From Azospira inquinata (GTDB lineage Bacteria; Pseudomonadota; Gammaproteobacteria; Burkholderiales; Rhodocyclaceae): 64,000 nt of DNA. The notes under the pieces were generated by a model, which saw only the letters and a program-made list of their open reading frames with translations, searched no databases and was not told the origin of the DNA. Of the stretch, positions 44,875-52,852 are shown in pieces (position 1 is the first letter of the stretch; each line of letters opens with the position of its first letter). The DNA lies in contig NZ_CP064782.1 of NCBI RefSeq assembly GCF_018905915.1, forward strand, positions 2,418,001 through 2,482,000, given 5' to 3'. A program made the position numbers and the translations under genes.

Positions 44875-46589
44875 GGGGCGCGATTTCCCTGCCAAGCGGC
44901 CAGGGCCTGGGCCAGGAGCCGAATGGCCCCTTCCCAATCCCCCGGGGCGGGTTGGCGGAATTGGCGCAGGCTGGGGTACCAGGGGGAATCTTCCCGCCCT
45001 AGCAGCCAGCGCCAGTCCGTGTCCCACCGGTTCAGCAGCCACACCGGCTTACCCAGGGCTCCGGCCAGGTGGGCCACCGCCGTATCCACGCTGATCACCA
45101 AATCCAGCTGTTCTATGGCGGCGGCGGTCTGGGCGAAGTCGGTAAGCTCTCCACTGAGCTCCACCAGGGGCAGAGCGGGGCGTAAGGCGGGGGGGAGAAC
45201 GTCGATCTGGGCGGCGGCCTCGTCCTTTTGCAGACTGACAAACTGGATGCCGGGGACAGCCAGAATGGGGGCTAGTTGGGCCAGTTCCAGGCTGCGCCGG
45301 CTGTCCAGCAGACGGGCGTCCGCCATGTGCTGGCGCCTTCCCCCTGCCCACACCAGGCCCACCCGGGGCCGGGCTAAGGAAGCCAGACGGGATGCCCAGT
45401 GTTGCCTGGCCTCTTCCGGGGGCGCCAGATAAGGCACCTGGGCCGGAATCTGGTCCCCATCGGTATGGAAAGCCAGGGGCAGGGAGAGCAGCTGGCAATG
45501 GCAATCCGTTTCCGGCACCGGTTCCGTTTCGTCAATGAGGCAGTCAATGCCGGGAACGGAGGCGAACAGGGTTTTCAAGGCGGGCTGGATGCGCACCGCC
45601 ACCCAAGCGCCCCGGGCTTTTACCAGGGGGGCGTAACGGATGAACTGGAGGGAATCCCCCAGCCCCTGTTCACAGAGCAGGAGAATGCGCTTGCCTTCCA
45701 GGGGCTCACCCCGCCATTGGGGGGTAGGGGGCCGGTAGATGACCCCCTGGATATTGGCCTGGCGGCGAAATTCGTAGTCGGGCCAGGCTTCTGCCAGCCG
45801 TCCCAGGGTGAGCAGTACCAGGGCCCGGTTCCAGCGGGAGAGGGGATGTTCGGGGGCCAGGGCCAGGGCCTGGTTGAAGGAGGCCAGGGCGGCTTCCAGG
45901 TCCATGACTTCCATCTGGGTGATGCCCAGATTGCAGTAACCCGTAGGTTCCCCGGGCGCTACCTGAATGGCCTGGCGGAAACTGGCGGCAGCCTCATCCC
46001 TTTTGCCCTGCTTCATGCGGGCATTGCCCTGTTCTACCCAGGCCCAGACCAGTTGGGGCGCCAGCTGGGTGGCTGCCGTGGCCAGCTCTTCCGCTACCCC
46101 GTATTCCCCCAGATGGCAGCAGAGGGAGGCGAAGGCGGTGTAATTGCGGGGTTCTCCCGGATTGGCGTTGAGGGCGGCGGTGTAGGCATCCACCGCGTCG
46201 GGAAACTCCCGCAGCAGCACCAGGCCGCTGGCGATGCGGCGCCAGGTATCGTCATCCTCCGGGGGCGTTTGGGCGGCCAGCAGCAAATCCTGCTTGGCAC
46301 CGGCACTGTCCCCCATGCGGATGCGGGCCAGGGCCGCCTCGATGCGGGCATCTGCGCTTCGAGGCTGGGCCTGGAGCACGGTCTGCCAGAGTTGCAGGGC
46401 TTCTCCGTGTCGTTGCTGGTCCCCCAGGAGTACGGCCAGATTGTGGGCCGTATCCAGGTGACCCGGAACGGCGGCCAGAATGCGCCGGTACAGAGCTTCG
46501 GCGGCCGCCCCCTGGCCCTGCTGCTGGGCCTGGGCGGCCTGGGAAAACCAGGCGCCCAGGGTGGCGTTGTCCGGATGGGGTGCCTTCAT
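44871..46589 (-). CDS. TPR protein with C-terminal glycosyltransferase (GT9-like) domain
   Basis: A paralogue of the next gene, 572 residues from ATG 46589 (AAGGA six bases before it; TTG 46595 is an alternative). TPR units fill about residues 10-280 (YRRILAAVPGHLDTAHNLAVLLGDQQRHGEALQLWQTVLQAQPRS), followed by the same catalytic-type domain (RILLLCEQGLGDSLQFIRYAPL; RVGLVWAGGRRQHMADARLLDSRRSLEL; LDLVISVDTAVAHLAGALGKPVWLLNRWDTDWRWLLGREDSPWYPSLRQFRQ). The shared WRWLxxRxDSPWYPSLRxxRQ end motif shows the two genes arose by duplication. Confidence 0.85.
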   Translation of the reverse strand: MKAPHPDNATLGAWFSQAAQAQQQGQGAAAEALYRRILAAVPGHLDTAHNLAVLLGDQQRHGEALQLWQTVLQAQPRSADARIEAALARIRMGDSAGAKQDLLLAAQTPPEDDDTWRRIASGLVLLREFPDAVDAYTAALNANPGEPRNYTAFASLCCHLGEYGVAEELATAATQLAPQLVWAWVEQGNARMKQGKRDEAAASFRQAIQVAPGEPTGYCNLGITQMEVMDLEAALASFNQALALAPEHPLSRWNRALVLLTLGRLAEAWPDYEFRRQANIQGVIYRPPTPQWRGEPLEGKRILLLCEQGLGDSLQFIRYAPLVKARGAWVAVRIQPALKTLFASVPGIDCLIDETEPVPETDCHCQLLSLPLAFHTDGDQIPAQVPYLAPPEEARQHWASRLASLARPRVGLVWAGGRRQHMADARLLDSRRSLELAQLAPILAVPGIQFVSLQKDEAAAQIDVLPPALRPALPLVELSGELTDFAQTAAAIEQLDLVISVDTAVAHLAGALGKPVWLLNRWDTDWRWLLGREDSPWYPSLRQFRQPAPGDWEGAIRLLAQALAAWQGNRAP

Positions 46590-46607
46590 GAACAATCCTT
46601 GTCCGGA

Positions 46608-49600
46608 TCAGGCCCGGGGGCCGGTGATGGCCTGGAACCACAGGTTCTGGACCTGGCTCAGGAGGTAATGCCGTTCCACCCACTGTTTCAGGGCCGCCCC
46701 TTCCCGTTCCGCCTGATCTAGATGGCTGGCCCGTTCCAGAATGGCATCCACCCAGGCCTGTTCCTCATTGGGCACCCGGGTCACGGGGGCGTCGTCGGTC
46801 CGGTAGGGGTAGATGTCCGTGCAGATGACGGGCAGGCCCAGAATGCCGTATTCCAGAATGCGCAGATTGCTCTTGGCTTCGTTAAAGGGGTGCTGTTCCA
46901 GGGGGGCCACCGCCAGATCCAGATTGAGGCTGGCCAGCTTGGCCGGGTAGGCCTCCACCCCCACGACGAAATCATGGAATTCGGCGATATAGGGGCGGAT
47001 TTCGTCCGGGCACATGCCGAAAAAGACCCAATCCACCTGGCTGGCCGTGCGCTTCACCACATTGGCAATAATGGCCAGATCCCCTTTGTGCTGCTGGGCC
47101 CCGGCCCAGCCCACCCGGGGCTTGGGACCGGTGCGCTTGCGGCTTTGCAGGGGCAGCCAGAGCTCGTCCCGCAGGGTGTTGGGCACCAGCACCCCCTTGT
47201 CCGTGAGCTCGCTCACCAGATCCAGCAGGGGCTGGGTACTGACAATGACCGAGTCGGCCAGCTTGAAGAGTTTGCGCAGGCGATAGCGGCCATCCCGGGG
47301 AATGCGCTTGAAATTGGGATTGTCTCGGGGCATTTCCGTGATCAGGTCGTCGATCATCAGATTGATGCGCAGATTGGGGACCATTTGCCGGTACCGTTCC
47401 AGCCAGTCGTGGAACATGGGGGAGTAATCCACCTGGGCCATGAGCACATCGGGTGCCAGACGCTCCATTTCGGAGAGGGTGAGGTAGCGCTGCTTGTGAT
47501 AGGTCTTGGTCTGGACAATGGTGCTTTGTAGAAGGGCTTTGCCGGTCAGTGCCCGGAGGGGGGCGTAAAACCGGTATTCCCCCACGCCTCCGGCGGGGGG
47601 CAGGGCCAGCACCCGGGGCCGATCCCGAAAATTGGCGTCCCAGTCCGCCACGATTTCCCCTTCCACCTGGAAGGCTTTACTGGTGTGCAGGGCTAGATGG
47701 CGGTTGTAGGCCGGGTCTTCCCGCAGCCATTCCCGCCAGCGCTGGTGCAGGGCATTGGCGGTTTCCCGATCCCGATCCACCGCCCGGGCCTTGGCCTTGA
47801 TTTCCTCCATCTCGCTTTTCAGGGAGACGCTGGCGTGGTGGACCAGGGTGGCGAAGGGGGTCCAGACCACCAGCTTATCCAGGCTGCGGACCTTGAGGCA
47901 GAAGTCCACGTCGTTGAAGAGCACGGCGGCGTGGTCTTCGTCCATGCCCCCCACGGCCAGATAGGTGTCCTTGGCCACCAGCAGGCAGGCGGCGGTGACG
48001 GCGCTGTAGTCCTGTTCCACCTGGAGCCGGTTCATGTAGCCCGATTCCTCCATGGGGGTACGCATGAAGCCGTGGGACGCCAGGTGGTCCATGCCCAGGA
48101 TAATCCCGGCGTGTTGGATTTTTCCCGTTTCCGGGTACACCAGCCGGGCACCCACAATGCCCACTTCGGGCCGGGCCAGATGACTCACCATGCGGGTTAG
48201 CCAGCTCCCCTGGACGATTTCCGTGTCGTTGTTGAGGAGCACCACGTATTCGCCCCGGGCCTGGCTGACCCCCAGGTTGCACTGGGCGGAGAAGTTGAAG
48301 GGCCGGTCATAGGGGACGATACGCAGTCGTTCCCCCTGGGTGGCTTTGAGGTGCTCGTAATAGGCCAGGGTATCCGGGTCTTCCGTCTGGTTATCCACGA
48401 TCACCACTTCGTAATTACCGTAGTCGGTTTTGGCGAAGAGGGATTCCAGGCAGGGGCGCAGGAACCAGACGAAGTCCCGGTTGGGAATAATGAGGGATAC
48501 CAGGGGAGCGTCCGGCCGTTGGTACTGGACGTGGAAAGTGTCCGGCACCAGGCCGGCGCTGATCTGGGCCGCCGTACCCCGGCGTTGCAGGTGGTTTTCC
48601 AAGGCCACCTGGCGGGAAGCCTGGGCCAGGGGATGGGCCTGGGTCTGGGCAGGAAAGTGGTGCAGGGGCTCGGCAATATGGCCGATGGCCTCCCCTCCCT
48701 CCCCATCCAGCAGGCGTAGCAGGGCGTCGTAGAGCCAGGCGCCGGGGAAGGGCTGGAAGCCCCCCAACCGTTGCAGGGCTTCCCCCTTGAACCACAGGGC
48801 GGCGCCCACGTAATCCATGGAGCGCAGGTAATCCAGGTTGAAATCCGGCTTGAACCAGGGCTGGACGTACTGGCCCTGGTCATCTTTATGGTCGTGGTCG
48901 GTGTAGATGGCGGACCACTGGGGGTGGGCCTGGGCATAATCCCCCAGGGCCAGGAAGGCGTGGGGCGACAGTTCGCTCCCCGGGGGCAGAATGCCGATCC
49001 AGTCGCTTCCCAGCTCCACCAGGCCGTTATAGGCGGAAGCCAGCTGCTCGTCGTCATTCAGATCGTCGATCTGCAACCAGCCCAGGGTGTCGGATTGGAG
49101 AAACAGGGGGCTGGGGGCCTCATAGTCCGCCACCACGATCAGCTGCCATTCCTTATACAGCTGGTTTTCCATGGCGGTTAAGGTGGCCGCCAGCTGGGTC
49201 AGGTTCTCCTGCCGGGTGGGCACCACCACGGTGAACCGGGGCCGCCGGGGCCAGGCCATCATGTGCTCAGCGTAGATCTGGGCGTGGATTGGTTCCAGGG
49301 TGTGTTTTTCCCGCCACAGGCCGTAGTCCCGGGTATAGGCCACAGGCATTTGGGGCTTTTCCGGTTGGCCCTGGATGACCTGTTGGACCAGTTTTTCCCG
49401 GAGTGCCAGGAGATTGGTATCCGTGACCGGATACTTGCCATAGATTTGCTGGAAGCCTGGCAGTTGGCCGCTCACCGCCGGCAGGGTGTGGTCGGTGCGG
49501 AACTTTGCCTGGCGGACTTCCACCGTGCATTGTTTGATTTTTTTGAAGCGGGTGATTCGGGAAAGGCGGATCAGGTAGTCCCAGTCCTCCATGACCGGCA

Positions 49601-51182
49601 TGGTTTCATCGAAGCAGCCCACCTGGTCTACCAGCTGGCGGCGATGGCCCCAGGTGGGGGTGGGAATGTAATTGGCAATGAGCAGCTCGTCCGGGTCGTA
49701 GTCTTTGTCCTGATAGGGGCGGCTGCGCAGCCCTTCTACAGGGAGCCCGTCCTTGAGCTCATAAACCACATACTCCGCGTCCGAGAAGACAAATCCGACC
49801 TGGGGGTCTTGCAGGGCCTTATCTAGGACCTCCAAGTGATTGGCTCGGAAGCAGTCATCGTCATCTAGATAGGCAATCCACTGTCCTCGAGCCAGGCCCA
49901 GGGCGGTGTTGCGGGCAGCGGCTGCGCCTCCGGAATGGGGGCGGCGAATGTAGGCGATATCCAGATACTGACCGTAATAGGCCACCAGGGCCCCCAGATC
50001 GCAGCCACCATCATTGACCAGAACCACTTCGAAATCCTGGTTGGTCTGGTTTTTCAGGCTTTCCAGAGCCTGGGCCAGGAGATGGGGCCGGTCTTTGGTG
50101 GGGATAACCACAGAGCAACGGGGAGCGGCGCCGGTGCTGGTGCGGGTTGGCGCTGTGGCGGCAGGTTCCGCCGGGGGGGGCGTCACTGCCAGCGGCGCGG
50201 TCTGTGGCTCGGGGGCCGGGGCGTTCGCCCGGGGGGGAAGATCCGCCACCAATTGGAGAAAGTGTTGGGCCAGGGCGGCCGGGCCGTAGTGTTCCCGAAT
50301 ATAGGGCTGGGCCCGGTCCAGATAGGCCTGACGCCGTTCATGGTCCAGATAGGCGGCCACGGCCAGAACCAGGGTTTCCGGCGAGGTATAAAGACTGTCT
50401 TCTGCCCCCAGGGCTTGGGCCAATTCCCGATAGGCCGGGCAGGGGCTCACCAGGGGCACTAGGCCGTTGGCAATGGCAGTGAGCATTTTGCCATCACTTT
50501 TGCTGTCTTCATGCTCGTCCCCGGTCTGGGTGAGCAGGGCCATATCCGCCTGTTGCAGCAGGACGGGTAAGTCGTCTAGGGACCAGGGGTGGAGCTGGAA
50601 GTCAGGCAGCATTTCCCCGAGTTCGGGGAGAGCGGCCCCTTCCGTGACCACATGAAGTTGGGCGCCCAGGGCTCGCAGCGTAGGGACCAGGGGGGCGATT
50701 TGGTGAAGGTTGGCCACATGGCCGAACCAGATGATGCCCAGGCCGTCGTGGGTGGGGGCTGGCACCGCTCTACCCGGATCGGCGTCAATGCCCCCGGGCA
50801 ATACGGCCAACCGGGCCTGGGGAAAACGCTCGGACAGAAGCCGAGCCCGTTCCGGGGTATCCGTGGTGATCAGGTCCGCCAAACTTACCATGGTTTGCCA
50901 GTCTTCCGGACGGATATTCAGCTCCGCCAGTTTTTCATCCTGACTCTCGTCCAGATCGTAGAAGACCCGGCCACCCCGGGCCTTTACCAGCCGGGCGTAG
51001 GCCAGCAGATCCGGGGTGATTTTTTTCTGGATGAACAACAGATCCGCATCCGCCATGGGCTGAATACGGGCCTCCTGACCGGCGGCTTGCAAAGCCTGGG
51101 CCAGGAGGAAAACCCGGATGCGGCTGCTGGCGTTGTCCGCGTTTTGGGCGGGAATCAGGGAAATTTTCATGGTGCGTTCCAT
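46608..51182 (-). CDS. Giant multi-domain glycosyltransferase (1524 residues)
   Basis: Five glycosyltransferase-like modules appear in order: a GT4-like unit (about 5-315; SSRIRVFLLAQALQ, DSKSDGKMLTAIANGLVPLVSP); a GT2 unit (about 350-600; CSVVIPTKDRPHLLAQALESL, WIAYLDDDDC); a weaker GT2 unit (about 645-870; FTVVVPTRQENLTQL); a strong GT2 unit (about 885-1165; VSLIIPNRDFVWFLRPCLESLF, VVLLNNDTEI); and a GT4-like unit (about 1190-1524; VGWAGAQQHKGDLAI, NLRILEYGILGLPVICTD). ATG 51170 is an alternative start. Such proteins assemble oligosaccharide chains; the nearby flagellin suggests a filament glycan. Located between the aminotransferase and the TPR-GT genes. Confidence 0.88.
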   Translation of the reverse strand: MERTMKISLIPAQNADNASSRIRVFLLAQALQAAGQEARIQPMADADLLFIQKKITPDLLAYARLVKARGGRVFYDLDESQDEKLAELNIRPEDWQTMVSLADLITTDTPERARLLSERFPQARLAVLPGGIDADPGRAVPAPTHDGLGIIWFGHVANLHQIAPLVPTLRALGAQLHVVTEGAALPELGEMLPDFQLHPWSLDDLPVLLQQADMALLTQTGDEHEDSKSDGKMLTAIANGLVPLVSPCPAYRELAQALGAEDSLYTSPETLVLAVAAYLDHERRQAYLDRAQPYIREHYGPAALAQHFLQLVADLPPRANAPAPEPQTAPLAVTPPPAEPAATAPTRTSTGAAPRCSVVIPTKDRPHLLAQALESLKNQTNQDFEVVLVNDGGCDLGALVAYYGQYLDIAYIRRPHSGGAAAARNTALGLARGQWIAYLDDDDCFRANHLEVLDKALQDPQVGFVFSDAEYVVYELKDGLPVEGLRSRPYQDKDYDPDELLIANYIPTPTWGHRRQLVDQVGCFDETMPVMEDWDYLIRLSRITRFKKIKQCTVEVRQAKFRTDHTLPAVSGQLPGFQQIYGKYPVTDTNLLALREKLVQQVIQGQPEKPQMPVAYTRDYGLWREKHTLEPIHAQIYAEHMMAWPRRPRFTVVVPTRQENLTQLAATLTAMENQLYKEWQLIVVADYEAPSPLFLQSDTLGWLQIDDLNDDEQLASAYNGLVELGSDWIGILPPGSELSPHAFLALGDYAQAHPQWSAIYTDHDHKDDQGQYVQPWFKPDFNLDYLRSMDYVGAALWFKGEALQRLGGFQPFPGAWLYDALLRLLDGEGGEAIGHIAEPLHHFPAQTQAHPLAQASRQVALENHLQRRGTAAQISAGLVPDTFHVQYQRPDAPLVSLIIPNRDFVWFLRPCLESLFAKTDYGNYEVVIVDNQTEDPDTLAYYEHLKATQGERLRIVPYDRPFNFSAQCNLGVSQARGEYVVLLNNDTEIVQGSWLTRMVSHLARPEVGIVGARLVYPETGKIQHAGIILGMDHLASHGFMRTPMEESGYMNRLQVEQDYSAVTAACLLVAKDTYLAVGGMDEDHAAVLFNDVDFCLKVRSLDKLVVWTPFATLVHHASVSLKSEMEEIKAKARAVDRDRETANALHQRWREWLREDPAYNRHLALHTSKAFQVEGEIVADWDANFRDRPRVLALPPAGGVGEYRFYAPLRALTGKALLQSTIVQTKTYHKQRYLTLSEMERLAPDVLMAQVDYSPMFHDWLERYRQMVPNLRINLMIDDLITEMPRDNPNFKRIPRDGRYRLRKLFKLADSVIVSTQPLLDLVSELTDKGVLVPNTLRDELWLPLQSRKRTGPKPRVGWAGAQQHKGDLAIIANVVKRTASQVDWVFFGMCPDEIRPYIAEFHDFVVGVEAYPAKLASLNLDLAVAPLEQHPFNEAKSNLRILEYGILGLPVICTDIYPYRTDDAPVTRVPNEEQAWVDAILERASHLDQAEREGAALKQWVERHYLLSQVQNLWFQAITGPRA

Positions 51183-51276
51183 TGTTCCGGTCAGGAAAGG
51201 CGTTGGGGCCCTATTCTGCCTGCAAACGGCAGGTGGGGGCAGAAAAACTCCTCAATCCCCAAGCTGGGTGCGGCTT

Positions 51277-52392
51277 TCAGAGGACTTCTCCGATTTCGGT
51301 CAGAGCCTGGATGACCCATTGGGCCTGGGCATCGGTTAACTGGGGACCCATGGGCAAGCTGAGTACCTCTCCCGCCAGTTGTTCTGCCAGAGGAAAGTTG
51401 ATTCCAGCCCATGCCCGGGCATAGGCCTGTTGCCGGTGGGGCGGGGTGGGGTAGTGGATCAGGGTACTGATGCCTCGCTCCGCCAGATAGCGCTGCAAAG
51501 CATTCCGCTGGGGATGACGGATGACGAACAGGTGCCACGCCGGATCAGCCCAAGGGGCGACGGTAGGCAGAGTGAGAGGGGTGTCCGCCAGGGCTTCCCT
51601 ATAGCGTTGGGCGAGTTGGCGGCGACGTCCATTCCAGTCTTCCAGATGGGCTAGCTTGACCCCCAGGACAGCTGCTTGCACCGGGTCCAGACGGCTGTTG
51701 AAACCAATCCGCTCGTGGACGTATTTCTGTCGGGAGCCGTAATTGCCCAATTCCCGAATTCGCTCTTGGAGTGCAGGGTCATCCGTGGTGACCGCTCCCC
51801 CGTCCCCCAAGGCGCCCAGATTTTTTCCCGGATAGAAACTCCAGGCCACCGGATTGCCATGGCTTCCGATGGGGCGTCCCTTGTAGTGGGTGCCGTGGGC
51901 TTGGGCTCCATCTTCCACCACGGCCAGCCTATGGCGGCGGGCGATGGCCATGATGGGGTCCAGATCCGCCGGGTGACCGTAGAGATGGACCGGAAGAATG
52001 GCCCGGGTGCGGGGAGTGATGGCCGCTTCCAGGCGGCTTGGGTCCATCGTGTAAGTAACGGGGTCGGGCTCCACCGCTACCGGGGTAGCGCCGCAATGGC
52101 TAACTGCCAGCCAGGTGGCGATGAAGGTGTTGCTGGGGACCAGCACTTCGTCCCCGGGGCCAATGCCTAGGGCTACCAAAGTCAGATGCAGGGCGTCCAG
52201 GCCGTTGCCCACGCCAATACAGTAGGCGGCGCCGGTAGCAGCGGCAAATTTGTCCTCAAATTCCGCCAAAACCCGGCCCCCGATATAGTGGCCGGAACGC
52301 AGCACCTCTAAAACCGCCCCTTCAATTTCCGGTTGAAGTTCTCGGTAGGCTGCGCTCAGGTCGAGAAAAGGGACATTTAGGGGCGGAGTCAT
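51277..52392 (-). CDS. PLP-dependent sugar aminotransferase, FdtB/QdtB-like (DegT/DnrJ/EryC1/StrS)
   Basis: A 371-residue sugar aminotransferase with the start VPFLDLSAAYRELQPEIEGAVLEVLRSGHYIGG, the cofactor region VEDGAQAHGT and the PLP-binding lysine at residue 190 (SFYPGKNLGALGDGGA). Together with the isomerase encoded just upstream (4-base ATGA overlap) it fits the pair that converts dTDP-4-keto-6-deoxyglucose to dTDP-3-amino-3,6-dideoxyhexose (Fuc3N or Qui3N). Substrate is inferred from the pairing; RmlA/RmlB for the precursor are not in the window. Confidence 0.88.
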   Translation of the reverse strand: MTPPLNVPFLDLSAAYRELQPEIEGAVLEVLRSGHYIGGRVLAEFEDKFAAATGAAYCIGVGNGLDALHLTLVALGIGPGDEVLVPSNTFIATWLAVSHCGATPVAVEPDPVTYTMDPSRLEAAITPRTRAILPVHLYGHPADLDPIMAIARRHRLAVVEDGAQAHGTHYKGRPIGSHGNPVAWSFYPGKNLGALGDGGAVTTDDPALQERIRELGNYGSRQKYVHERIGFNSRLDPVQAAVLGVKLAHLEDWNGRRRQLAQRYREALADTPLTLPTVAPWADPAWHLFVIRHPQRNALQRYLAERGISTLIHYPTPPHRQQAYARAWAGINFPLAEQLAGEVLSLPMGPQLTDAQAQWVIQALTEIGEVL

Positions 52393-52799
52393 GGGGCCAA
52401 CACTTCCCGGAGAAACTGGTCATGGTCTCGAATGTAGTCCTCTTCCTCATAGGGGGCAGAGGCCAGCACCATGCAGACGGCGCCGGAAGAAAAATTGTCC
52501 AGGGTTCGCCACATCATGGGGCAGACATAGAGCCCGTAGTAAGAGCGGTTAAGGTGAAAACGGTGACTTTCCCGCCCATCGCTCAGATTGACGTCGAAGC
52601 TGCCGGACATGGCAATGATGAATTGGTGCAGCTGGCGGTGGGCATGACCGCCTCGCTCCGAGCCTCCGGGCACGTCGTAGAGGTAATAGGTGCGAGCGAT
52701 CTCGAAGGGAATATGGCGCCCCCCTTCGATGAAGGTCAGGTTGCCTCGGGGGTCCTGGATTTTGGGCAGGTAGATGAGATGGCAATCCTGCAAGGGCAT
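52389..52799 (-). CDS. Sugar 3,4-ketoisomerase, FdtA/QdtA-like cupin
   Basis: A 136-residue cupin from ATG 52799 (CAGGAG before it). It shows the WxcM/FdtA/QdtA pattern: PKIQDPRGNLTFIEGGRHIPFEIARTYYLYDVPGGSERGGHAHRQLHQFIIAMSGSFDVNL, with the catalytic-type histidines in GGHAH, and YGLYVCPMMWRTLDNFSSGAVCMVLAS. These enzymes move the keto group of dTDP-4-keto-6-deoxyglucose from C4 to C3. Whether the product is the galacto (Fuc3N) or gluco (Qui3N) form cannot be read from the sequence by eye. Confidence 0.88.
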   Translation of the reverse strand: MPLQDCHLIYLPKIQDPRGNLTFIEGGRHIPFEIARTYYLYDVPGGSERGGHAHRQLHQFIIAMSGSFDVNLSDGRESHRFHLNRSYYGLYVCPMMWRTLDNFSSGAVCMVLASAPYEEEDYIRDHDQFLREVLAP

Positions 52800-52852
52800 G
52801 GATGAGTTCTCCTGAAACCGGACGGGAGCATAAAGCTTGGTAAGTGGGAGGT

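Noticed and set aside
44875..45042. N-terminal extension of the TPR-glycosyltransferase frame
   Set aside because: The extra residues are Pro/Gly/Arg-rich, lie inside the preceding gene and have no TPR pattern; the TTGA overlap gives a better start.
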